A stretch of DNA of 39,144 bases. It comes from Mnemiopsis leidyi (lineage: Eukaryota > Ctenophora > Tentaculata > Lobata > Bolinopsidae). The notes under the pieces are model-generated. The model had not been told where the DNA came from, ran no database searches, and saw only the letters and a list, made by a program, of their open reading frames with translations. This document shows, one piece after another, positions 19,072 to 30,316 of this stretch (its first letter is position 1; each line of letters opens with the position of its first letter). The stretch spans positions 5,878 to 45,021 of the forward strand of contig JH152746.1 of NCBI GenBank assembly GCA_000226015.1, written 5' to 3'. The position numbers and the translations under genes were made by a program.

Positions 19072-22000
19072 ATGGTTGAAGTAACTTTGTCAGTTGAGGG
19101 TGGAGGAGTCTACATTGTTGGACAGACGATAAAATGTGCACTCCTAGTTCAGAACAACTCTGACGTAACTGACAGATTAGCCTGGGCAACCGGCCAGATA
19201 TCAGGTCATGTCACGTGAGTCCTTTTTTAACTTTTTTTAAAGATTAGAGAATGATATTTCTGGGGAGGGGCCACAAATTGTTTATATCACGTGATATAAT
19301 ATTGATTAGCCACACCTGACTTCTCATTGGTCAGTCGAAAAATGTGCTACTCTTCCCAAAAAGACCAGATCCCGAACGTTAATAGTTGCCTAATGCATAT
19401 AATAATTTCAAACATCCTCCACTGAACGATTCTCAATTATCAGAGTGGATGAGCGACACGTGCAGATTGCGCGCGAACAGCAAGAGGAGGTGGTGACAAA
19501 CTCCAGCTCTGCGCTCACCAAGCATGTTGCTAACGACTGTTTCTTCTCCTCCGATCCGGAGATACTTTTCTGCGATCTCCAGCTACCGCCTCAGTCATCC
19601 AAGGTAAAGATTGTTTCTGATGCAGACATTTTAATTCCGGACATGAACCACGGTAACTTTGTTTATGTATAAACCCGGTTCCTGGTCCAATCCCCTGTTG
19701 TTCATTTCTTCTATAATTAAACTTAAGACCTAGGTTGCGTTTCTGAGCTACGAATAAACCGTAAGTTAAGCCTAATTCTAAATGAATTATATAGCTTGTT
19801 ACTCTACTTATCACTTGGCAGTCAAATTATTGCAATTGGAGCGATATCTTGTAAAGAGCAATTCAGGTATTTCATTTTACGTCATTTCAGATTGTATTTG
19901 AAAAACTCTGTCCTTTGAGGCGCACAGTTTCACGTTGAAATATCATCGGCATTTGGCCCAAAATTAAACCACTGCTTCCTCAATCTACACCTCACGACAT
20001 TCTGATAAGCAATGATCTGAAACAGTTCTGTTGATCAGGACTTAATGATCAGAGCCTTTTTCTGTACTAATGGTAAGGCTGCTGACTGCACCGAAACAAC
20101 GAAGGAATCGCCTAGAAACAGCATCTTAGGCAGTGCCTACTTGTCGCGCTTTTTGAGGCGCGAACGACATTTTCTTTTATGGTTATTCGAGTAGTAGTTT
20201 CTACCATTTTAAAAGGCGCGTTACGTGCCGCGCGCTACTCCAAGCTGGGTGCGCGCTTGAATTTTATTTAGTCTTGAACTATTCAATAAAAGACTGATCA
20301 AAAAGCGTTGTGTTCGCAGCTTGACTTTATGGTCAGAATGCTCGTTTCCAAGGAATCCTTGTCCTCTCTAAGGATCTGTTTGAGACTGGCAATGTTGTAC
20401 TTTACTTTGATACTTTGATGGGGTTAAGCAGGATTGTCAGGGCCATCATACGTCACGTAGACCGCCCGACTGGTATTTCCAGTCTAATATAGAGTTGTGG
20501 CATTCTGCAACATAGCTAGGAGTCGGTGGCTTATCAGGAATTCTATCGAGGAATTTGCCAAGAGCAGCCTTGAATGCTGGGAGCTCCTTAATGGAGTTTA
20601 CATATTTTGTCTATTGCCTTATATCAAGTTTACTAAAACAAGGTTGTCTAGTAATAAAGCAATGAAAGGCATTAGTTTAGTTAACTTAGTTGGAACATAT
20701 GGTATCAGATTATCGACTGACTAAGGTAGGGTTAAGAAAATCTACACTACTTGTCCTAATTAACCCCAATATTAGGCAAGATAGATGTCCACTTTTTTGT
20801 CGTCGAAAAACCTCTGTTTACTTGGAGATATCTCTGTTATGTAAAACTTCAATTGGGTAAAAAATGTAACATGTACAAGTGTGTCATCGCGACCATCGCG
20901 ATTTCTCTTGCGCGAAATGGAAGGATGGCTCGTTTTTCCTAGATATCTGTTTAGCAAGAATTTTTATACGTTTATTGAAAGTTTTTGCCTAAAATTGCCA
21001 AATCAGTTAGGTCGTCAGTGCACACTTACATCGCCCAATCACGACCACATCGAAAAGTACAATAGTCCCTGTACTCTTGCTGAATTTCACAGTGTCTCCT
21101 TCAGCCATACACAGCAGTGTATAGATCTGATCTGACTGTTCTAATCCATATGTCAGTTGGAGTGTTCCACAAGACTTCTGTTTTACATCTCCCTGGTACA
21201 CTGACACATCCACGTTGCTATCAATATTCAAACAAGTCTTGAAGTTATCTACAGATTGGTCGCACCAAGATTTAGATCCAAAATACCAATAGTTGTAAAA
21301 CTTGTAGTAAATGATAATCTTGTGCATCAAATAGGTTTTTTCAAACTTCAGTTTTAACCAGACTGCTTCGTGTTCATTAAAAGTGACTGCTGCTGTTGAG
21401 AGATCTTTGTCTATTGCACGTGCAGCTATATGATTGGCCTCTGTTTGTTTTAGTACCACACTTGTTGGAGTTATCTCCGCCACTTCTTTCCTTCGATCTG
21501 AGGATTAACTTGTTTCAATGTGATTTTCTCGACGATGACATTTTGCTAAACGGAAAGGTTACACAGATGAACCAATAATTCTTTCTATCTTACCTGTGCT
21601 TATCACGACCACCTCGTAAACCATAATAACCCCGGTGCTCTTACTGAGTTTCACAGTGTCTCCTTCAGCCATACAAAGCAGAGTATAGATCTGATCTGAC
21701 TGTTCAAGTCCGTATGTCAGTTGGAGTGTTCCACAAGACTTCTGTTTTACCTCTCCCTGGTACGCTGACACATCCACGTTGTTATGATCGTCCACACAGC
21801 TCTTAAAACTATCTAAATTTTCTGCACACAAATTTGTAGAATCATACCAATTGGTGTAAAACCGGTAGTAAATTTTTATCTTGTGCAGAAAGTAGGTTCT
21901 ATCAAACTGAAGTTTCAACCAGCCTGCTCCGTTTTTAGTGCCAGTTTTTGATGCTGTTGAGAGATCTTTGTCTGTTGCATAGATTGCAGCATCATGTTTG

Positions 22001-25000
22001 TAAAGTGTATCACCTTGGCTCACACTAGTTGGGGTGATCTCTGCAACACAGTCGGCTCTTTCTGAAAAGTTGGCTGTAATGCAAAATCTATTATACCTTG
22101 AGTTGTTCTTGGAAAAATGAATTGTTTAAAGCCAAACAAATTGAGTTGAATTAAGAATATTAAACATTTGTTCCATAAGATAAGTGCAGTTGGTTTATTA
22201 TAAAACGAATAAAAATCTTAACTTAGATTTTCAATTTAATTGCTAATCTTATTTTCAAATGATTGGTCAGATAAGGCAAAAAATTTTCAAAGACTAGTTC
22301 GGCAAATACCGATTATGCTATGATTATGATGGATGAAGTCTTACTTTTTATTGCCGCCTTAGCAACCATCAAGGCCACCAGAAATAGCCAGGCCCCTCTG
22401 GAGCTGTTAATTCGCTTTTCTAAGTTCAGCAATTTCTCCTCTACTTAGTTGGTATATTCTCTGATAGTTGATAAACGGTATCCGAATTCCTTCTTTTCGG
22501 ATTCTCACCTTTTATCGCTATGTTCGTTCTACATGATTGATGATGGTCATCAATATCAAACAAGGATTGTGGGTTGGCTTATTTTTTCCCGAAGGGCCCA
22601 AATAGCAAAATTGTTTTGATACGTTAAAAAAGTACAAAGCTAGGGTTGGCGATCGACAGCGTATATCGGAATATTAGCTCAAAAAGTGTCCATACGTGCG
22701 TACATACTTACGTACGTCCGCGCGCTCCTTTATCAAACTTAATCATGTTTACAAATACGATTATAGGTTTTAACTGCCTCAGGCCGAGGAATGTACTTCA
22801 CATATACATTACGAAAGTATCATATCACCTCAAATATTAGGAACAGAATTTTGAGATTTTCGCCAAAAACCAATTTGTACTTGATTTTACTAGATTTTCA
22901 ATTTTGGTATATGTAAATTGAAGGTACTATAGAATATTCCGATACAGCGGTACAAGGACATCTAATCGTTTTCGATGTCATCGATATACAATTTTTGAAG
23001 CGACCCTTGTTCAAAATGACCAGTAAGAGGAATGTAGGCTAAAAAAATTTTTCGGAATTTCATAAATACAGTTGTGACATCCTAGGAGAGACAAACAATA
23101 GACTTCGAATGGCAATCTATTAACCGAAGCAAAGGCAACAGCACTGCATATATACGTGACCAGTGCGATTTTGTCAGTAATGTCCCATTGTTAAGTACGC
23201 CAAAGTGCTGTGCTTGAAACGAATAATTATCGTAGTTAGATATCTGTAAAGAAAGTGAAGGTTGAGATCGCTCAGGGTATTCAACAAGGTCGTAGGGAAT
23301 AGCGATGTTTATTATATAGATATGTGCTGGGAGAGCACGGGGATGAGTGGTTATTGGTGGATGAAATTATAAATTTAATAATTCATACGATACCCGTGGG
23401 CTGACAAATGCGTGACCTTGACCATTGCATTAGTACTATGTTGAATATTGCATGCTCTTTAAAGCAACTCTGTAATTGATCTGCCATTTCGGCTCCGAGA
23501 CACTTGGACCGCGAATAATGAACTTTGAAACTAAATAATCTCTGTTCTGAGCGTGATGATTACACCTCGTGAATTAATACAAGTAGAAAGACTGAACAAC
23601 TCTTAACCTTAGAACAATACAATAGCCCTATAATAAGTTTCGTTTTCTCACAAATTCAATAACAATAACACAAATATTTAATCTGTATCTTATTAACGGA
23701 GTAACATTCCAACTACAGGAGTTGAAGTTCAGTGGAATAGTGCCGACTCACTCCCCACCCTCGTATCGGGGCTCCTACATCAAGTACAGTTATATTGTCC
23801 TGGTGGGTCTACAGAGAGTCAACAAACCAGTCACTCTCATAAACCTGCCAATCAGGATTATAAATCTTCCTGGTATGTAACACAGTGTCAATAATAATGT
23901 ACTACCTCTATTCTTTATGTCTACTGTCAAATGTCTACTGTCAATTATAATATACTAGATCTCTATTCTTTATTTCTACTGTCAAATGTCGACTGTCAAT
24001 GATAATGTGCTATCTCTATTCTTTAAGTCTACTATCAAGTTGAAGCACTCAAATTTTATTTTCTTTGCGATAGTTATTAAGTTTCAACTTCACAACTGCA
24101 CTCTATAGTCTATATGCCATGCATTCTATCAATGCATGACACGAATAAACTTTCGGTAGGTATAACTCTTGTTGACGGTCCCAAAAAGCCCCTGTCACAC
24201 CCGTTTGCTCCTCGGGAAGAATGTATAAACTACGAGGATTATTTCATGGACAAAGTTCAGGTATTTTCAAATAGTTCCCTTTTTTATTTTTACACAACTT
24301 AATGGCTTGAATGTCAAGATGCAAGATTGGCGAGAAAAATAGTCTGATATGAAAAGTAAAACTTGTGTTTTTTGCAAATCTAAGTTAAGTAATTAGTTTA
24401 AAACTGTTTTAACTACAGTCGCTGTGCTGCAAGCGACCAAGAAGTTTTGAGGTTAAGACAAGCGAGGGTTTAGTGTCGATAGTTCGACTGACTAAAGGAG
24501 CTTACCGACTAGGAGATCCCATAGAAGTCAACCTGGAATTTGGTGACCTTCAGTGTGTTCAGGTATGTTAGAAATTTTTAAATTGTTGCCGTTGCAATGT
24601 TAGTGTGGCAAATTTTGTTTCATGTTTTAGTTCGCTGACCCCAATTCACAGACATCATGTCATTTTTGGTGAAATATTGGTGCGTGGTTGTAACTGAAAA
24701 TAAAAAAGCTCAAGTCTAAACTATAGCACTGCGATAGTGCTCCTACTCCATAAAGAACTACCCCTATACAGGTGACATTGAAACTACAAGCGCTGGAGAC
24801 GTTATCCCCAGAAAGTGAGGTCAGGGAAGGTACAGATACCAGATGTACCACACACGACACTAAGACCATACAGTGTATACACACTAGATCAACTGCAGTA
24901 ACGCTTCATATCCCACTTAATGTGGTCAACTCTTTTTCCACCAACATCGTCCTTGTTAGATGGCAGGTCAGTGCCCTAGAAACATTATTAGGGTGGTGGC

Positions 25001-27378
25001 AACAACCCAGGAAAAGACACTTAACCCAAAATTTTTGAACCTCGAGACTATTCTCAATCGTTTTCTCGTCCAATTTTATCTCGGGTTCTAAAAAAATCAA
25101 AAAAAAGTTGCCACCCCCTAGTATGACATCATGAAGTGTGGTATACGACCCCCTGTCGACGCTTTTTGGCAAACAAATTGGAGCTCAAACTGTAAGAGAT
25201 AGAGACTTGAAAATTTAAGATAAGGTAGATTTCATCAAGTTTTGTGGCTTTTTTAAGGCCCTTAAAAAGGCCCGAAAAATTCCCCAGATCGGGGGAGAAA
25301 TTGGAGTCCAAAGGAAAAGAAAAAAATCCTTGTCTATCACTCGAGTCAAGAAGGAAATAACAAAAACCACTTTAAACTCAGTTTCTTATGCGACTCATAA
25401 ACAATTATCCGATCATTCAGTTAAGAACGAGATAGAGTCATGAAAATTTCAGGTACTGTAAATTTCATCGGGTTCTGTGGCTTAGGCTGTGTGAAAATTT
25501 GATCTGAGGCCTTTAAGGTTCTAAAAATAAAAATGTTCAACTTTGAGCTAGAAGAACAATTAGACCAGTACTTTGACGTAAAAATTTGACGAGTAATCCG
25601 AATTTGATTGTTTCGAATCCGGAAAAATGATCGCGTGACCCCTTAAGGCCCCAAAATGGAAATTTTCGACTTTGAGCTAGGAGAAAAGTTAGACCTGTAT
25701 TTTGACGTAAAATTTGACGAAATAGAATTTTATTGTTTTGAATCCGAAAAATCATCACACCTATAGCCGTAAAATGAAAATTTACATGGAATCTGAAAAC
25801 CACGTGTCTTTTCAATTCTGGCTGGAGGCGTGCTTTGCGTTTTGCGACTGATATATTATATAGTAACAAGAATTGCGGCCGCTTTTATTGTGTCAGGCGA
25901 CCGCTGAATTTCCCGTATCATGCCGTCGCTTATTGTCATTGAACTTTGCGAAATGAGGAATGAAAAAAGACAACCTCCTACCAGACATAACTTCGGTTAG
26001 TTATTATTGTTCTGCATCGGCACGTGTAAATGCAGACGCGCGAGTTAATGCAGCCGTTTGATGCAGCCATGTTTGAAAATTTGCACGCGCAAAGTTTGAA
26101 CACAATTGCGCGTTCTTTGCATAGTTTGTTTCAAATAACTTAATTCTGCATGACGTCGTCATTATTGTATTGTATGTGCTGCCTTCATAATTTATTCATA
26201 CTGTCGTTGTTTTTATGTCTTATGGTCNNNNNNNNNNTTTGCGAAATGAGGAATGAAAAAAGACAACCTCCTACCAGACATAACTTCGGTTAGTTATTAT
26301 TGTTCTGCATCGGCACGTGTAAATGCAGACGCGCGAGTTAATGCAGCCGTTTGATGCAGCCATGTTTGAAAATTTGCACGCGCAAAGTTTGAACACAATT
26401 GCGCGTTCTTTGCATAGTTTGTTTCAAATAACTTAATTCTGCATGACGTCGTCATTATTGTATTGTATGTGCTGCCTTCATAATTTATTCATACTGCGTT
26501 GTTTTTATGCTTATGGCGTTTCATGAATTAGTCGTTCAAAAGCTAAAGATTTTCTCGGAGCTGGGATTAAAATCGTGTTACATTCATTTCTTTATCTGTC
26601 ATTCGACTAAAGTCAATTAAACTTAAGTTTAAAAGAATTTTGATCGACTTTACTTTAACTTGTTATTGTTTGATCGTACATCTTGTTGCAAGGCAATTAT
26701 GTATACATTTCATGATGCAGATGTGAAATCCATTATGCGGCCTTAGGCAGTTAAAACCTATAATCGTATTTGTATACATAATCAAGTTTGATAAAAGAGC
26801 GTGCGCGCGGACGTACGGACGGACGGACGGACACTTTTTGAGCTAATATTCCAAAATACCCCGATTTACGCTGTCGATCGCCAACCCTTGTTTTGTACTT
26901 TTTGTGCACGTGCACAAAACGCCCCGAAGGGCCCAAATGGCAAGATACGGGAAAAAATCTCACGGTTTTTATGAAAATGACATGTTTTTTCTCTACCCTA
27001 GAAAACTATTTTTAGTAATAAATGGCTATTTCATGTTATTAGCTTGTTAACCGAAGAGAAATATCCGCCCTCTCATTGCCCCCCCCCCCCCCCTGCTCTA
27101 GGCAATAGCCACGTGTAAAAACGATCCCCCTCATTTCTCACGATTCTCTCCAGGTCCACTTCGACTTTGTGATAGCGCATCTTCCACAAACGGCCGAGAT
27201 CGTGGACGCTGGCCTGACTTCTGTCTCAGCTAAAGGTCTGGACTGCGACTGGAGACCTCTTGATACTCTTAACGTCTCAACTCTGTCGTGGGAGCTGCCG
27301 ATCAGAGTTGTTCCAACTTTACCTCAATACATCGCTACTATCGCCTGGCAGAGAACTCAAACTAAAGATACTGTTTGA
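19072..27378 (+). CDS. RGP1: RGP1 orthologue, subunit of the RIC1-RGP1 Rab6 GEF
   Basis: Seven exons: 19072-19214, 19444-19603, 23719-23872, 24160-24260, 24419-24562, 24772-24966 and 27154-27378. They total 1122 nt (373 residues; human RGP1 has 391). Matching landmarks are the start MVEVTLSVEGGGVYIVGQTI, LAWATGQI, PEILFCDLQLPP, PPSYRGSYIKYSYIV with QRVNKPVTL, GAYRLGDPIEVNLEFGD, then VHFDFVIAHLP and LSWELPIRVVPTLP at the end. It is an arrestin-like fold protein that with RIC1 activates Rab6 at the Golgi. Intron 2 (4.1 kb) holds an antisense F5/8C-like gene and a LINE tail. Intron 6 (2.2 kb) holds repeats and the assembly gap. Unlike its neighbours it has no obvious acceptor right before the ATG. 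Confidence 0.92.
19604..20445. other. RGP1 intron 2, first part
   Basis: No exon is recognisable. Around 20140-20260 is a GC-rich stretch with cgcgcgcta/gcgcgc words that resembles small-repeat debris. A tactttgatactttgatgg tail at about 20405-20420 lies next to the LINE remnant that follows. Confidence 0.4.
20446..20600 (-). pseudogene. C-terminal tail of a non-LTR retrotransposon reverse transcriptase
   Basis: The minus strand has an open frame of about 50 codons reading KELPAFKAALGKFLDRIPDK, then PPTPSYVAECHNSILDWKYQ, ending in a TGA at 20446-20448. The pattern (a short helix, then F-L-x-x-I-P-D-x-P, then a Ser-Ile-Leu-Asp-Trp end) is the typical C-terminus of LINE ORF2 proteins. A short simple tail (repeats of atcaaagt on the minus strand) follows downstream. 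The upstream RT is not recognisable. It is a 5'-truncated insert in an RGP1 intron. Confidence 0.6.
20601..21006. other. RGP1 intron 2 between LINE tail and lectin-like exons
   Basis: No convincing exon on either strand. If the antisense F5/8C-like gene has a 3' exon in this window it should be here, but none is evident. Confidence 0.35.
21007..22420 (-). CDS. Antisense nested gene with two tandem F5/8C-like (discoidin/fucolectin-type) exons
   Basis: There are two exons of exactly 468 nt, 21594-22061 and 21030-21497, each bounded by good splice signals and phase 1 on both sides. Each encodes one module: VAEITPTSV, then ATDKDLSTA, a W-L-K-L-x-F strand, LHKIKIYYRFY, a Cys-rich stretch, DVSAYQGEVKQKSCGTLQLTYG and TLLCMAEGDTVKLSKSTG. 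That order is the F5/8C / fucolectin-like jelly-roll pattern of secreted carbohydrate-binding proteins. Upstream, 22345 to about 22400 has a hydrophobic AWLFLVALMVAKAAIK followed by a phase-1 donor, a likely signal-peptide exon, but I cannot fix its start codon. After the last exon either a donor at 21029 leads to an unseen exon or the frame stops at 21007-21009. Extracellular role and ligand are inference. Confidence 0.65.
22421..23718. other. RGP1 intron 2, last part
   Basis: AT-rich intron that includes the dispersed repeat at 22588-22786. No exon is recognised apart from the acceptor of RGP1 exon 3 (aactacag, ending 23718). Confidence 0.4.
22588..22786 (+). repeat. Dispersed repeat, inverted partner of 26740-26956
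   Basis: The block runs from cccgaagggcccaaat through aaaaagtgtcc and tacgtacgtccgcgcgctcc to ataggttttaactgcct. It matches the reverse complement of 26740-26956 over its full length, with scattered changes. Neither copy codes for a recognisable protein. Confidence 0.75.
23888..24039. repeat. Tandem repeat of about 56 bp, about 2.7 copies, in RGP1 intron 3
   Basis: Three successive units share ctctattcttta followed by tctactgtcaaatgt and ctactgtcaat. The units differ at several positions. Confidence 0.75.
25060..25860 (+). repeat. Dispersed repeat, right copy (inverted relative to 1-600)
   Basis: It lies in RGP1 intron 6. It contains two internal modules (about 25480-25610 and 25640-25745), each with aactttgagcta, gaa-aa-tagacc, tttgacgtaaaa and attgttt-gaatcc words. 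The end with ctggctggaggcgtgctttgcg pairs with 45-70 of the window. The 25326-25380 segment also matches 11660-11712. It is non-coding. Confidence 0.6.
25945..26518. other. Assembly gap (10 N) flanked by a near-identical direct duplication
   Basis: Sequence 25945-26227 is repeated almost base for base at 26238-26518, immediately across the 10 N at 26228-26237. The only differences are extra T residues near the end of the first copy (tgtcg versus tgcg, gtctt versus gctt). This is the signature of two contig ends that overlap but were not merged, not of a biological tandem duplication. It lies in RGP1 intron 6. Confidence 0.85.
26740..26956 (-). repeat. Dispersed repeat, inverted partner of 22588-22786
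   Basis: Reverse-complement match to the copy in RGP1 intron 2. This copy contains a (ggac)n microsatellite near 26815-26832 and a gtgcacgtgcac palindrome near 26906. A C-run of about 16 lies further on, at 27079-27094. Confidence 0.75.
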
Positions 27379-27963
27379 CCTTGACGTCACTAGGGGAAGT
27401 CTTGTTTATGGTTTAATGTATAAGAGGAAATTAAAGCTGCGGCTGTTGAGGTATCTTGGCAGGTTCATTTTGTCCAAAATTCGCTGTAAGTCTGTTTGTG
27501 ACTGATCGTCAGAACTTGATAATGACAAATTTGTTTGCGCTGCTTGAATTAATTTATGTTTTGTTATGGACGCGATTGGATTTTACTTATTTTTTTAATC
27601 CAGCCGGCTGAATGTAGATAATGGTAAATCTATCTTGGTGTTTCAATACTTCGAACTGAATTTTTAACCGACGTTTGCTTTGCTGTATCAGGGTAAATTA
27701 TTTCAAACAATTAATTTTCCGTTTTGTTCATTTTATCTGGGGGCTCCAACTACTTGATTTATGTCAGTCATGCCTTCTTTTTGTCAAACCTAAATTACTG
27801 AAGCTTGACCTTTCCATACGGCTCTTCGCAGATAATACTCTGAACTTATACTTCGTTTTAGGATGACAGGTTGTCAGAGAACAAATCTGCTAAAGACTTG
27901 ACAGAGATGATCGAAAGACTGTTGGACTGAGACCAGCTGCTTTCAAAACAAAATATTGTCAAG
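27379..27963. other. RGP1-MINPP1 spacer
   Basis: 585 bp, T-rich. A strong acceptor-like cttcgttttag ends at about 27862. It is followed by 23 open codons that read DDRLSENKSAKDLTEMIERL and then LD before a stop. These could be an alternative RGP1 end or simply the MINPP1 5' UTR. Confidence 0.4.
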
Positions 27964-29669
27964 ATGACATTGCTATTATTCCTCCTGCTACCCCTGGTGA
28001 CGTCACACAAAGACACTCCCTTCGGTTCTAAAGCTCCTTATGACATGGTCGCTGGGAATATCCTTGACTTCGAGTTTCCTTGCAGACCGGTATCTTTGTT
28101 CAGGTCAGCTGCGTGGTTTTATCACTGCAACGGCCATATCATCCAGTTTTAAAGAACAAAAATGTGAAATATTTCAACCCTTATCGGTATTTTGCGTTTT
28201 GTAAGGTACTTTGTTTCAGTGTACACCGTCATGGTACAAGAAACGTCGGGAAAAAGATCGTCCAGAGAATAGACCTGCTGGTGGGTGCTCTACAGACTAA
28301 ATTCATGTCGGAAGGTGTTCCCAACGACGATCTCAAGTGGATACTTGGTATGAGTGTCAATTTAGATTCTTATTCAGATCTCGTTTTTTGAACATTCTCA
28401 AAACTCTCAAACTTGCCTGTTGTCAGTTATTCACCTTCGTATTTGGTTCTTTTAGAAATTTAACTTATGATTTCAACTTTACGCACTCCCCTGCCCCCAT
28501 TATGTTAACATTTCACACTCAAATACGACATAAATTCCGTAGATTTCGGACACCGCCACAAGCCCAACAAGGATCTTATTCTCGAAGGTTACACCCAGCT
28601 CCATGGTCAAGGTGAGCGGTTCTTCCGAGCACTCCCCGACCTGCTGTCCGACACTTCCCAGGTTTTTGTGGGAACCTCCTTTAAAGGTCGTTGTAAAAGT
28701 TCTGCACTAAGCTTCCTCCATGGTGTATACGGAAACGATTTCCGGGTCAGCAACCACAGTGAGATTCTCCAGACGAAGGATGTCAGACGGGACTGCCAGG
28801 GAATGTGTCATGTTTATGAAACTCTCACTGAAGACAAATCAGAGTCGAACAAACCAGACGTGCTATTTGAACATGAACAAAATAACCTGCTGCGCTATTA
28901 CAAGGAATGTCGGAACTACGTGAAGAAGGAAAGTGACAAAAAGACATGGCAAAAAGGACCCAACAGATACTTGAGCGGCATCAGAATGACCAAGCTAACA
29001 AAGAAGATGGGAAGCCGGCTGGGAGTGGTTCTGTCTCCCCACGATGTCGTTACACTCCACATTCTCTGTGCCCTGGAGGTCGGAGCTCCCCGTCTCATGT
29101 CCAACTCCCGGTTTTGTTCCCTGTTCCAGGACGATGAACTTTACATCACCGCCTTCTACCTAGACATGATGAGGTACAGCGGGAAGATGATTCCCGAAGC
29201 AGTAAACTCGAGCTGCGTTCTCTTGCAAGATGGTCTGAATTTCTTGCAGCACAGCCGGGGAGCAAACCTGAAGTTCGCACACACGGAAACTATTTTCCCG
29301 TTGCTGGAGCACATCCGGTTCCTCACGGAACCCATGATGGCTACCCGAGATCTCTACGACAGGGAGTTTTTCGGAGACATAACTCCGCTTGGCGGGAACT
29401 TCTTCATGGTAGCTATGGAGTGTCCTGGTTCCAGTGAGAGGATCGTCCAAACTTTTCTGAACGAAAAACCGATAGAGTTTCCTGGATGTGGTAGTCCCTG
29501 TAAACTCGATAGAATTGTTGAGATGTTTCCTGAGAATCAGTGTGATTTTGAGGGTATTTGTGAAAAAGAGGAGGTTGATTTCAATGATTTCTTAACACTC
29601 GAAGTTTTTGTCCTATCTGGTTTTGTAATCATTGTCTTTGAAGTTATTCGGAGAAGATGTTCATCTTAA
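27964..29669 (+). CDS. MINPP1: MINPP1-like multiple inositol polyphosphate phosphatase, membrane-anchored
   Basis: Three exons: 27964-28103, 28220-28347 and 28543-29669. They total 1395 nt (464 residues; human 487). A signal peptide, MTLLLFLLLPLVTSH, starts the protein. Splicing at 28103/28220 joins CRPVSLF to SVHRHGTRN, giving the histidine-phosphatase RHGTR catalytic motif. Then follow FGHRHKPNKDLILEGY, HGQGERFF, RCKSSALSFLHG and MRYSGKMIPE. The proton-donor motif appears as FAHTETIFPL, i.e. HTE where MINPPs usually have HAE. Near the end FPGCGSPCKL is typical. The last 25 residues are hydrophobic (VFVLSGFVIIVF) followed by EVIRRR, a tail-type membrane anchor instead of the ER-retention tetrapeptide of vertebrates. 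It should dephosphorylate InsP6 and lower inositol phosphates in the secretory pathway or at the cell surface. Confidence 0.9.
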
Positions 29670-30208
29670 GCAAGTTCCTTCCGCTTAAATGTGACGTTTA
29701 AGTGTAGAGAGTAAGATTGCTATTTGTGCCGTTTTGTCAGTTGCCAATATGTATTTACCTGAATTTTTATTTGATAATTCGCAATTTAATTTTCGGTGAT
29801 GCATATTTGTGAATTTAGTTAAGAAATAGAGTTTATTTCAGCGATTTTTTTACATAGCAGTAAAGTCATGCACTAAGTGACAGTGATCATTTAAAGATTT
29901 AACTGTAATTTTTCTCTAGATTTACCGAATGCCAACAAACGGCTGTAAATACGAATTATGGTCTTGGTTAAGTTTGAACTGTTTATTTGCATCATATTTC
30001 AATCGTCAAATTATCTAATTTCAATCCTTTATCTCCATTAGTCGTGAATATTTTTACAATTTATATTTTTATCGTGTCATCAAATGTTATCATTTTGCCC
30101 AAGGTTATTAATTTGTAATGAACATGTCTCCTTGAATTGGAAAGGATATCTTGAAATGTTGCAAAAATTTTTGAATGTTAAATTCCTTGTAAAACAATGT
30201 TGCGTTTT
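29670..30208. other. MINPP1 3' flank
   Basis: AT-rich and non-coding. It ends at the target-site duplication of mini-element copy 4. Confidence 0.45.
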
Positions 30209-30217
30209 AAACTTTAT

Positions 30218-30316
30218 CAACGGGCGATGCGCGTCTAGAATTTCTTCGAAATTGTCGCCAGGCCAGAAATGCGTGACAGCGCGTGATGGCCGCGACAGTA
30301 GGTTATCAACCTACAA
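30218..30316 (+). mobile_element. Mini-element copy 4 (99 bp) with 9-bp target-site duplication, just upstream of CWC22
   Basis: It starts caacgggcgatgcgcgtcta, continues through a middle (ttcttcgaaattgtcgccag) absent from copy 2, and ends with the hairpin gtaggttatcaacctac plus aa. It is flanked by aaactttat at 30209-30217 and 30317-30325. It lies 50 nt before the CWC22 start codon, within its leader or leader intron. Confidence 0.92.
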
